DNA from: Bacillota bacterium
Lineage (GTDB): Bacteria > Bacillota > Dethiobacteria > DTU022
NCBI GenBank assembly: GCA_012727685.1
Contig: JAAYGO010000294.1
Coordinates: 1-8,507 of the forward strand
DNA length: 8,507 nt
Direction of reading: 5' to 3'
The notes beneath the pieces were generated by a model that was given only the letters and a program-made list of their open reading frames with translations, was not told the origin of the DNA and searched no databases. Below are positions 1 to 5,765 of the stretch, piece by piece. The first letter of the stretch is position 1. Each line of letters starts with the position of its first letter. The position numbers were made by a program, and so were the translations under genes.

Positions 1-140
1 AACAAGCGTGGATGTGGGCAAACACAAGAAAGGGCTACTGGCGTACTGCACATAGCCCAATCCTGTTAAAATCCCTATCAAATGAAAGGTTCAAACGCGC
101 CGGATACCTTAGTTTAATGGACTGTTATTCTGCACGGTAA
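1..140 (+). CDS. ltrA: Group II intron reverse transcriptase/maturase, C-terminal end (partial)
   Basis: This is the last 45 codons of an intron-encoded protein, read from base 3 to a TAA at 138-140. The start lies outside the window. The peptide contains NTRKGYWRTAHSPIL, then SLSNERF and AGYLSLMDCY. These are the familiar conserved C-terminal blocks of bacterial group II intron reverse transcriptase/maturases, downstream of the polymerase and maturase domains. In the family, the protein helps the intron RNA fold and splice, and copies it into DNA at new sites. The visible end reads without a frameshift, so the protein may be intact further left. The assignment to the family is firm, but the subclass rests on domain V rather than on this fragment. 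Confidence 0.88.
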   Translation, partial: QAWMWANTRKGYWRTAHSPILLKSLSNERFKRAGYLSLMDCYSAR

Positions 141-154
141 CGTGTAAACTTTGG

Positions 155-189
155 AACCGCCGTATACCGAACGGTACGTACGGTGGTGT
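155..189 (+). ncRNA. Group II intron domain V
   Basis: This is the catalytic hairpin of a group II intron. Bases 156-164 pair with 179-187 (nine pairs, one of them G-T). There is a two-base CG bulge at 177-178, and the upper stem 165-168 pairs with 173-176 around a GAAC loop. The CGC at 158-160 matches the triad position of class C introns, whereas AGC is usual in other classes. Its distance from the reverse transcriptase stop fits the normal arrangement. The sequence after 189 does not form the expected domain VI. Confidence 0.82.
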
Positions 190-417
190 CCTGCTTTCGG
201 GCTCAAGGGCGTTATTACTGCTGGTTATTCATTGGCTTAAGGCGCAACTTAAGATTGGGCTATGGGGCCTCTCCAGTAACCCTTTCTCGTGCTATGTGAA
301 TATGCGTATCCGCTGAGTGTAACGCATACTTCCAAAATATACCTGGCACTTACATCAAGAGACTGCGCCTTTGGGTTAGCTTTTTCAGCGCCAAGCTATG
401 TGCGGGGACTGGGTTGT
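190..417. other. Non-coding stretch with no recognised gene
   Basis: No convincing reading frame is visible on either strand. The longest plus-strand frame after domain V is about 37 codons and resembles nothing I know. Minor features are a 6-bp stem with a 6-base loop at about 237-254 (CTTAAG repeated) and a 7-bp inverted repeat TATGCGT/ACGCATA at 301-307 and 322-328. The stretch could be a decayed mobile element or the original intergenic region next to the intron. I cannot tell which. Confidence 0.5.
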
Positions 418-448
418 CTGAGTCAAAGTCACCGTCCCCTTGACTCAG
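418..448. repeat. Perfect 9-bp palindrome, REP-like
   Basis: CTGAGTCAA at 418-426 is repeated in inverted orientation as TTGACTCAG at 440-448, with a 13-base loop. The loop includes CACCGTCCCC, a sequence I associate from memory with short dispersed repeats in Clostridia; this is not checked here. It lies directly beside a second palindrome (449-475). There is no T-run after it on either strand, so it is not an obvious intrinsic terminator. Confidence 0.55.
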
Positions 449-475
449 AGGGGCTGCCCTTTTGAGACAGCCCCT
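449..475. repeat. 8-bp inverted repeat with a TTTTGAGACAGCCCC end, possible IS-end remnant or hairpin
   Basis: AGGGGCTG at 449-456 pairs with CAGCCCCT at 468-475 around an 11-base loop. Read on the minus strand, the right arm begins GGGGCTGTCTCAAAA, similar to the terminal repeats of several Bacillota transposons (from memory). No transposase is attached. It lies just downstream of the minus-strand CBM25 gene and could give a 3' hairpin to that transcript, but no T-tract follows. Confidence 0.45.
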
Positions 476-504
476 GGCAATATGAACTCAATTTTGCCCT
501 GTGC

Positions 505-798
505 TTATTTAATTAGGATGGACCAGTTATAGCCGTTGTTATTGTCCCAGTTGTTGGCGCTGTCCTTAAAGCAGAAGTTCATCTCCTTGCTACCCTGCAC
601 CATGGCTGTACATGAAAAACAGCCCTGCGCGGAGCGGCGCATATGAATATCCTGGACCTTGCTCCAACCGTCAAAGCCGCAATGCATCCAGACGCTGTCG
701 GCACCGCTCTGGGCCAAAAGTCCGCGGTATTCCACAGTAACATTCTGGCCCCGGGAAGGTTTTCCCGGTTCGAGAGAAATGCGGTCGTCATAGTGCAT
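505..798 (-). CDS. Free-standing CBM25-type starch/glycogen-binding protein
   Basis: This 97-residue protein consists almost entirely of one carbohydrate-binding module of the CBM25 type. Its hallmarks are VTVEYRGLLAQSGADSVWMHCGF (about residues 20-42, quoted here only as a span), a central VQDIHM, and the terminal block NFCFKDSANNWDNNNGYNWS. Trp37, Trp45, Trp84 and Trp92 are candidates for stacking on glucose rings. In the family, such modules bind alpha-glucans and are usually attached to amylases. Here no catalytic domain, signal peptide or membrane segment is present, so the protein is probably cytoplasmic and may bind glycogen. The ATG at 796-798 is set by a near-perfect AGGAGGTGAT site just upstream on the minus strand. 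It is transcribed divergently from the EamA gene. Family assignment is confident; the biological role is not known. Confidence 0.87.
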   Translation of the reverse strand: MHYDDRISLEPGKPSRGQNVTVEYRGLLAQSGADSVWMHCGFDGWSKVQDIHMRRSAQGCFSCTAMVQGSKEMNFCFKDSANNWDNNNGYNWSILIK

Positions 799-818
799 GG
801 AAAATCACCTCCTCGACG

Positions 819-842
819 AGTTTATTGATTGTCAGTTTATTG
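819..842. repeat. Two direct copies of AGTTTATTG upstream of the CBM25 gene
   Basis: AGTTTATTG occurs at 819-827 and again at 834-842, 15 bases apart start to start. The pair lies just upstream of the CBM25 ribosome-binding site, in the 218-base region between two divergent genes. It could be a regulatory site or part of the CBM25 leader. No clear -35/-10 pair was found for either gene. Confidence 0.35.
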
Positions 843-1016
843 TTTTCCGAGATCCGCGCGAAATATTACTCCGGTTTGACGCAGGAATGAACATTGGCAA
901 TCATCACGCGGTAGTTGGACACTTCCTTGCATCGAACAGTAATGATAGAATAGGATCGGTTTGCACGGCCCCGGTAGCAGAAATTATCCGTTTTTGAAAC
1001 AGGAGGAAAAAGGGAT

Positions 1017-1940
1017 ATGGCGGAAGAATTGATGGCAGAAACGGCCGTTTCCAGGAAAAAAATGATCCTTGCGGATGTAGCGCTGGTGCTGGCGGCCCTT
1101 TTCTGGGGCGCCAACTTTGTCGTGGCCAAGGCTGCGCTCGATCTGATACCGCCGTTTACCTACCTGGGCTTGCGCTTCATCATTGCCGCTGTTTTACTCG
1201 CGGCGGCCTGCTGGCGGAAAATGCTCAAGGCCACGCGGCAGGATCTGCTGGCTGGCCTCCTGGCCGGTTTCTTTCTGTGGGCAGGCTTCGCCTTTCAAAC
1301 GGTAGGGCTGCTCTATACAACCCCGGCGAAATCGGGCTTTATTACCGGGATTTCAGTGGTGCTCGTGCCCTTTCTCTATATTTTGGTCACCAGGAAATCA
1401 CCAGGCTGGTTTTCCTTTGCCGGCGGTTCTCTGGCTTTGGTGGGACTTTTTCTGCTTTCCGGCGCATCGTTACAGCCGCAGTTGGGTGACGCCCTCACCT
1501 TCATCTGTGCCATTGGCTTTGCCGCCCATATTGTTGCCCTGGGGGTATTTGCACCCCGCCAGGATCCGGTGGTCTTAACCATTGTCCAGATGGCTCTCAC
1601 CGGTGCAGGAAGCATGGTTTTGGCTCTACTTTTTGAACCTCTCTCCGGGATGTTTTCCCACCCGCCGCTCGTCTGGGGGGCCATCCTTTTCGCGGTCTTA
1701 TTTTGCACCATCGGCGCCTTCCTGATCCAGAACATGGCCCAGCGTTTTACCCCGCCGACCCATGCCGCCCTGATCCTCTCCACGGAGGCGGTCTTTGCCG
1801 GGATTTTCTCTTTTCTCTTCTGGTCCGAGTCGTTTACCATACCAAAGCTGGCCGGTGCCTTGTTGATTTTCGCCGGCATTGTCCTGACCGAGCTCAAACC
1901 GGTTCTCGTGGCCGGATCCGCCCGGCGGTATGAAGCCTAA
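1017..1940 (+). CDS. EamA-family (drug/metabolite transporter) permease
   Basis: This is a 307-residue integral membrane protein with the ten-helix, two-repeat layout of the EamA/DMT family. Helices lie roughly at 19-40, 47-65, 77-99, 106-124, 131-150, 157-178, 184-206, 218-238, 247-268 and 275-292. The first repeat opens with FWGANFVVAK (29-38), a typical family signature. The second repeat carries STEAVFAGIFSFLFWSE (255-271), the other familiar EamA block. Members export or import amino acids, nucleosides or other metabolites, and the substrate cannot be read from sequence. The start at 1017 follows AGGAGG at 1001-1006 with a 10-base gap; the ATG at 1032 is an alternative. The gene is complete and appears monocistronic, because about 160 bases separate it from the ABC operon. 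Confidence 0.9.
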   Translation: MAEELMAETAVSRKKMILADVALVLAALFWGANFVVAKAALDLIPPFTYLGLRFIIAAVLLAAACWRKMLKATRQDLLAGLLAGFFLWAGFAFQTVGLLYTTPAKSGFITGISVVLVPFLYILVTRKSPGWFSFAGGSLALVGLFLLSGASLQPQLGDALTFICAIGFAAHIVALGVFAPRQDPVVLTIVQMALTGAGSMVLALLFEPLSGMFSHPPLVWGAILFAVLFCTIGAFLIQNMAQRFTPPTHAALILSTEAVFAGIFSFLFWSESFTIPKLAGALLIFAGIVLTELKPVLVAGSARRYEA

Positions 1941-1988
1941 ATAACCGCTTTACCCTTCGCACTTTTCCTTCATATCCCGAAGTGCTCA

Positions 1989-2016
1989 AATCGAGGGCCA
2001 TCTCGCTCCCTTGATT
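1989..2016 (+). terminator. Possible weak terminator hairpin after the EamA gene
   Basis: AATCGAGGG (1989-1997) pairs with CCCTTGATT (2008-2016), nine pairs with one G-T, around a 10-base loop. It is followed by GTCCCCTTTTG, a poor T-tract. A shorter repeat, GCACTT/AAGTGC, lies at 1959-1964 and 1980-1985. The position after the EamA stop and before the ABC operon suits a terminator, but a leader structure of the ABC transcript is equally possible. Confidence 0.35.
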
Positions 2017-2104
2017 GTCCCCTTTTGCGTCGTCACCAAACCCGGCCCGCCCCAATATTATAAATATGTGCATGACGATCCAAATCAAGAGGAGGGTAGG
2101 AGCA

Positions 2105-3121
2105 ATGAAAAAAAGTTACATAGCCATGACCCTGGCCGTGATATTGGCGGTGATCATGGCCTTGCCCCTCGGTTGCGGTGAAAGCGGGGAGCTAACCAAA
2201 GTGCGCCTGAACGAAGTGACGCACTCGGTTTTTTATGCCCCGCTGTATGTGGCCATGGAAATGGGTTTCTTCACCGAGGAGGGGATCGAACTGGAGTATA
2301 GCACGGGGCAGGGGGCCGATAAGGTGATGACCGCCCTCTTGTCAGGCCAGGCCGATATCGCTTTCGCGGGACCGGAAGCCACCATCTATGTCTACAACGA
2401 AGGGCAGGACGATTATGCCGTTAACTTTGCCCAGTTGACGCAGTGTGACGGCTCATTTCTGGTGGCGCGGGAACCGGACCCGGATTTTACCTGGGAAAAG
2501 GTGCGCGGGAAAAGCATCATCGGCGGCCGTCCCGGCGGAATACCGCTCATGACGCTGGAGTATGTCTTGAAGAACAAGGGCCTGATGCCGGGGGAAGATG
2601 TTGAGGTGCTGACCCATATTCAATTCGCCCTCATGGCCGGTGCCTTCACCGGCGGCGAGGGTGACTACGTAACCCTCTTTGAACCGGTGGCGGCCACGCT
2701 GGAAAAGGAAGGTTCTGGCTTCGTGGTGGCTTCCATTGGCCAGGAGAGCGGCAGGGTTCCTTACACGGTCTTCTCCGCCCGCAAGAGCTACATGGAGAAA
2801 AACCCCGATATTATCCAGAGCTTTACCAACGCCATTTACCGCGCTCAGCTGTGGGTCCAGGAACATAGCCCGGAAGAGATCGCGGAAGTGATCGCACCTT
2901 CTTTTCCCGAGGTGGAGCTGGATATCTTGACGGCGGTGGCGGCCCGCTACAAGGAGATTGACGCCTGGGCACATTCGCCCGTCTTTACCGAGGAATCATT
3001 TGCGCGGCTGCAGGATATCATGGAGCTGGCCGGTGAACTGGAGCAGAGAGCACCCTACGAAAAGCTGGTCACCAATGCTTTTGCCGAAGAGGCGATCCAG
3101 ACCATTCAATCAGGAAGCTGA
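2105..3121 (+). CDS. ABC transporter substrate-binding lipoprotein (NMT1/SsuA/TauA-like)
   Basis: This 338-residue protein should capture the substrate outside the membrane for the importer encoded by the next two genes. A basic start (MKK), a hydrophobic stretch and LPLGC put the likely lipid-anchored cysteine at residue 24. The lipobox is imperfect, with Pro at -3. The mature part has the family pattern: an N-terminal lobe with SVFYAPLYVAMEMGFFTEEG (41-60), then GQGADKVMTALLSGQADI (68-85), then IIGGRPGGIPLMTLEYVLK (138-156). The superfamily binds nitrate, sulfonates, taurine, aromatic compounds or thiamin pyrimidine precursors. I cannot choose among these. The ATG at 2105 is preferred because GAGGAGG at 2089-2095 stands 9 bases upstream and the signal peptide begins there. 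An in-frame ATG at 2015 would add 30 residues in front of the signal and is unlikely. The ATPase gene follows 17 bases later. Confidence 0.9.
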   Translation: MKKSYIAMTLAVILAVIMALPLGCGESGELTKVRLNEVTHSVFYAPLYVAMEMGFFTEEGIELEYSTGQGADKVMTALLSGQADIAFAGPEATIYVYNEGQDDYAVNFAQLTQCDGSFLVAREPDPDFTWEKVRGKSIIGGRPGGIPLMTLEYVLKNKGLMPGEDVEVLTHIQFALMAGAFTGGEGDYVTLFEPVAATLEKEGSGFVVASIGQESGRVPYTVFSARKSYMEKNPDIIQSFTNAIYRAQLWVQEHSPEEIAEVIAPSFPEVELDILTAVAARYKEIDAWAHSPVFTEESFARLQDIMELAGELEQRAPYEKLVTNAFAEEAIQTIQSGS

Positions 3122-3138
3122 AAACTAGTGAGAGGGAG

Positions 3139-3921
3139 ATGAGTGTGAAGGCGGAGCCGCTAGTCAGAATTAAAAATTTATCTATTAAATACCACACCCT
3201 GGAGGGGGAGATATCCGCCCTCCAGGATATCTCCCTCGACGTTAAGGAAGGGGAATTTATCAGCATCGTCGGGCCGAGTGGATGCGGCAAGTCGACCCTG
3301 CTCAACGCCCTGGCCGGGCTTTTGGAACCATCCGCCGGCGAGATCATGATCAATAACCAGAGGGTCAAAGGCCCTACCCCCCTGGTCGGTTACATGCCGC
3401 AAAGCGATCAACTCTTCCAGTGGCGCACGATCTGGAAAAATGTCCTCTTGGGGCTGGAAGTGCAAAACAAGGTGACCCCGGAAACCAAGGCCTATGCCGC
3501 CGGTTTGCTGGAAAAGTACGGCTTAAAAGAATTCATGCATGCCCGGCCCAATCAGTTGTCCGGCGGAATGCGGCAGCGCGTGGCCTTAATCCGCACCCTG
3601 GCCATCAATCCGGAAATTTTGCTCCTTGATGAGGCCTTTTCCGCCTTGGACTACCAGACCCGCCTCCTTGTGGCCGACGAGGTCAAGCAGATTATTGACG
3701 AAGAACATAAAACGGCGATCCTGGTCACCCATGACATCGCCGAGGCGATCAGCATGGCCGACCGGGTTGTGGTGCTGACCAGGCGTCCGGGGCGCATTAA
3801 AAGTATACATACCATCGAGCTGACCTGCAGCGTCAAAACCCCGATCAAATGCCGGGAGGCGCCCGAATTCAGGCAATATTTCAACCTGATCTGGAAGGAG
3901 CTGGATATAAATGTCGCTTGA
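3139..3921 (+). CDS. ABC transporter ATP-binding protein (SsuB/TauB-like)
   Basis: This is the 260-residue nucleotide-binding subunit that powers the importer from the cytoplasmic side. All catalytic motifs are intact: Walker A GPSGCGKST (45-53), Q-loop Gln88 in MPQSDQ, signature LSGGMRQR (140-147), Walker B ILLLDE (160-165) and switch His198 in VTHD. The phrase VVVLTRRPGRI (210-220) is typical of the nitrate/sulfonate/taurine branch. The ATG at 3139 directly abuts the GAGAGGGAG element. An in-frame GTG at 3145 would have a better 6-base gap, so the true start may be two codons later. The gene lies 17 bases after the binding-protein gene, and its end overlaps the permease start by 11 bases, so the three subunits are almost certainly co-transcribed. 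Confidence 0.93.
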   Translation: MSVKAEPLVRIKNLSIKYHTLEGEISALQDISLDVKEGEFISIVGPSGCGKSTLLNALAGLLEPSAGEIMINNQRVKGPTPLVGYMPQSDQLFQWRTIWKNVLLGLEVQNKVTPETKAYAAGLLEKYGLKEFMHARPNQLSGGMRQRVALIRTLAINPEILLLDEAFSALDYQTRLLVADEVKQIIDEEHKTAILVTHDIAEAISMADRVVVLTRRPGRIKSIHTIELTCSVKTPIKCREAPEFRQYFNLIWKELDINVA

Positions 3922-4723
3922 TTTAACCGCGCCCCGCGACGTTTCTCTCGATCACCTGCGCTACATACGGGAGAAAAGGGCATATAAACAAAAGGTCCGG
4001 GTCTGCCAGGTGCTGCTCTTGATTGCCGCCCTCGCCTTTTGGGAAATCGCCACACAGCTGCGCTGGATCGATCCGTTTATCTTCAGCTCTCCTTCCCGGG
4101 TCATCAACACGCTGATTTCCCTGCACCAGGAGGGAAACCTTTACGAACATATCGGGATCACCCTCTATGAAACCGCTGCCGGTTTCATCCTCGGCACGCT
4201 CATCGGCACCGCCGTGGCGATCATTCTGTGGTGGTCCGATTTTTTGGCCGAAGTCCTTGATCAATACCTGGTGGTCTTGAACAGCCTGCCCAAGATCGCT
4301 TTGGGTCCCATTATCATCGTCTGGTTCGGCGCCGGGGCTTCGGCGATTATCGTTGTCGCCCTGTTAGTCTCGGTGATTGTGACCATCCTGGGAGTCTACT
4401 CCGGCTTCTCACAGGTAGATCCCGATAAAGTGAAGCTGTTAAAAACATTTGGCGCCACCAAGTTGCAGGTGCTCCAAAAAGTAATCCTGCCGGCCAGCGT
4501 ACCCACGATCATCTCCGCGCTGAAGATTAATGTGGGCCTCGCCTGGGTCGGGGTAATTGTGGGCGAATTCCTCGTCTCGCGAGCCGGACTGGGATATTTA
4601 ATCGTATACGGCGGCCAGGTATTCCGCCTGGACCTGGTGATGGCCAGCGTGATTATCCTCTCTTTGGCCGCCGCCTTGATGTACCAGGCGGTGGTATACC
4701 TGGAAAAAATCATCACCCGTTAA
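3911..4723 (+). CDS. ABC transporter permease (SsuC/TauC-like)
   Basis: This is the 270-residue membrane subunit of the importer, presumably a homodimer. There are about six helices, at roughly 31-48, 88-107, 122-140, 143-163, 205-224 and 242-263. The cytoplasmic coupling loop is present as LLKTFGATKLQVLQK followed by VILPASVP (about 176-198). It has the Gly-Ala and Leu-Pro of the EAA motif that docks on the ATPase. The N-terminal segment (residues 1-30) is hydrophilic and rich in charge. The ATG at 3911 lies inside the end of the ATPase gene (11-base overlap), with AAGGAG at 3895-3900 ten bases upstream, indicating translational coupling. It is the last gene of the ABC operon and is followed by an inverted repeat. 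Confidence 0.92.
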   Translation: MSLDLTAPRDVSLDHLRYIREKRAYKQKVRVCQVLLLIAALAFWEIATQLRWIDPFIFSSPSRVINTLISLHQEGNLYEHIGITLYETAAGFILGTLIGTAVAIILWWSDFLAEVLDQYLVVLNSLPKIALGPIIIVWFGAGASAIIVVALLVSVIVTILGVYSGFSQVDPDKVKLLKTFGATKLQVLQKVILPASVPTIISALKINVGLAWVGVIVGEFLVSRAGLGYLIVYGGQVFRLDLVMASVIILSLAAALMYQAVVYLEKIITR

Positions 4724-4725
4724 TG

Positions 4726-4762
4726 GAGACAGGAAAGAGATTGGAAAACACTTTCCTGTCTC
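4726..4762 (+). terminator. Perfect 12-bp inverted repeat after the ABC operon
   Basis: GAGACAGGAAAG (4726-4737) is repeated as CTTTCCTGTCTC (4751-4762) with a 13-base loop, starting two bases after the permease stop codon. The perfect stem suggests an RNA hairpin that protects or ends the ABC transcript. No T-run follows, so simple intrinsic termination is doubtful. A protein-binding operator is the alternative. Confidence 0.5.
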
Positions 4763-4788
4763 ATGCCAGTTATTAATGGGACAAGGAG

Positions 4789-4814
4789 CCTCTCCTCTTC
4801 CTCCTTCCCCTCTT
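4789..4814 (+). other. 26-base pure pyrimidine tract
   Basis: Every base from 4789 to 4814 is C or T, 26 in a row, just downstream of the inverted repeat. The RNA would be unstructured and poor in G, the sort of sequence used by Rho. I infer that hairpin plus tract may end the ABC transcript by a Rho-dependent route. No gene is seen here. Confidence 0.5.
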
Positions 4815-4870
4815 GCGCATCTATTGTTCCACGCGCTGGTTATGATATCCACGCCAGGCTGTTTCTTCTA

Positions 4871-4943
4871 TTGACATCTTTAATTCACCTGTTATATCAT
4901 ATATTGACACAATGATTTGACATTTTATTATGTTATATATAAA
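4871..4943 (+). promoter_or_regulatory. AT-rich promoter region of the regulator-corrinoid operon, three TTGACA hexamers
   Basis: TTGACA occurs at 4871-4876, 4904-4909 and 4917-4922. The first has TATCAT at 4895-4900 (18-base gap), the second TATTAT at 4926-4931 (16-base gap) and the third TATAAA at 4938-4943 (15-base gap). Each is a plausible sigma-A promoter, and the second has the best spacing. TGTTATAT is repeated at 4890-4897 and 4931-4938, 41 bases apart, and could be paired regulator sites. An imperfect 14-bp palindrome centred on GATC lies at 4948-4961. Autoregulation by the GntR protein would be usual for the family but is inferred. Confidence 0.6.
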
Positions 4944-4982
4944 AGTTTAATTGATCGATTAGGATGAAGAGGGATACTCGCA

Positions 4983-5765
4983 ATGAACAAGGAAAACAAC
5001 GCTCCAATGCAAGGAAACATCAACGGCATTGATCGGCAGTCGTACGAACCGGCTTACATACAACTTGTGAATATTCTGAAACAGCATGTCAGTTCCGGCA
5101 TTATGCGTCCCGGCGACCGTCTTCCTTCCGAGTCGCAGTTGTGCCGGCAGTACCAGGTCAGTCCCATGACCGTGCGCCGGGCCATCAACATCCTTTCGGA
5201 TCAGGGGATCGTGGATACGGTCCAGGGACGGGGTACTTTCGTTAAACCGATCAAGCTGATCGCCGCCACATTTCATCTTAACGAGCTGCAGGGTATCTTC
5301 GATGATCGCCAGACCAACGTAAAGATCCTGGAAGTGCGCATTGTGTCGTCCGACCGGAGAACGGCGGAGAAGCTGGGCATTGCGGTGCGGGACCGGGTTA
5401 TCTATATTCGCCGCTTGCTCACCAGGAAGAAGAAACCGCTCCTCTATCACCGGGAATACCTGATCTATGATCCGCTTCGCCCGGTTGTCGAGTCTGAACT
5501 GGAGGTAACCTCCCTCAAGGGGTTGTTTGAAGGCGAGGGGGGCAGCGACTTTAAACGCGGGGATCTGAGCATTGAAGCCACGATCATCAATGAGGAGGAA
5601 GCGAAAATACTGCAGACGCAGATAGGTTCCGCCGCCTTTTGTCTCGAACATATTTTTTATGATTTTGAAGACAAACCGGTTAGCTGGGGCTATTTCATTT
5701 GCCCGGGTGATCAATTGCGTTTTGCCACCACGGTGGGATTCAGGCCTGAGGGGGTGCAGGATTGA
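4983..5765 (+). CDS. GntR-family transcriptional regulator with UTRA domain (HutC type)
   Basis: This 260-residue DNA-binding protein has a winged-helix domain at about 22-88. YIQLVNILKQHV, then GDRLPSESQLCRQYQVSPMTVRRA (a span near 44-67), then the wing VDTVQGRGTFV (77-87) match the GntR family closely. A UTRA ligand-binding domain follows (about 95-253), with the usual IYIRRLLTRKKKPLLYHREYL pattern near 140-160. Such regulators release or bind their operators when a small molecule binds the UTRA pocket, and they usually control nearby genes. The ATG at 4983 has a weak AGAGGG site 9 bases upstream; an in-frame ATG at 5007 is an alternative. The gene overlaps the corrinoid-protein gene by 4 bases and lies 259 bases after the ABC operon on the same strand. 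The ligand cannot be read from sequence. Confidence 0.92.
   Translation: MNKENNAPMQGNINGIDRQSYEPAYIQLVNILKQHVSSGIMRPGDRLPSESQLCRQYQVSPMTVRRAINILSDQGIVDTVQGRGTFVKPIKLIAATFHLNELQGIFDDRQTNVKILEVRIVSSDRRTAEKLGIAVRDRVIYIRRLLTRKKKPLLYHREYLIYDPLRPVVESELEVTSLKGLFEGEGGSDFKRGDLSIEATIINEEEAKILQTQIGSAAFCLEHIFYDFEDKPVSWGYFICPGDQLRFATTVGFRPEGVQD

Larger units (their letters stand above)
1..189 (+). mobile_element. 3' end of a group II intron (class C-like), left part outside the window
   Basis: This is the tail of a retroelement. Its intron-encoded protein ends at 140, and a domain V hairpin follows 15 bases later, which is the normal order because the protein lies in domain IV. The CGC at 158-160 sits where class C introns carry their catalytic triad. 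After about 189 I find no convincing domain VI stem with a bulged A and no recognisable 3' splice end, so the right boundary is uncertain and the copy may be truncated or decayed. The 5' part lies left of the window. Confidence 0.8.

Noticed and set aside
797..997. 66-codon plus-strand frame between the CBM25 and EamA genes
   Set aside because: It begins at the CBM25 start region on the opposite strand, has no ribosome-binding site and resembles no family. It is more likely a chance frame in the divergent promoter region.
1376..1897. 173-codon minus-strand frame opposite the EamA gene
   Set aside because: It is antisense to a clear ten-helix transporter and has no family features.
2015..2104. 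Upstream ATG extension of the substrate-binding protein
   Set aside because: It would place 30 residues, including prolines and charges, before a normal signal peptide, and the strong GAGGAGG site points to the ATG at 2105.
1941..2104. Thiamin or other riboswitch upstream of the NMT1-like ABC operon
   Set aside because: I looked for conserved riboswitch core sequences, including those of TPP and cobalamin types, and saw none. Only simple hairpins are present.
4959..5714. 251-codon minus-strand frame opposite the GntR gene
   Set aside because: The GntR frame has unmistakable winged-helix and UTRA motifs, and the antisense frame has no recognisable domain.
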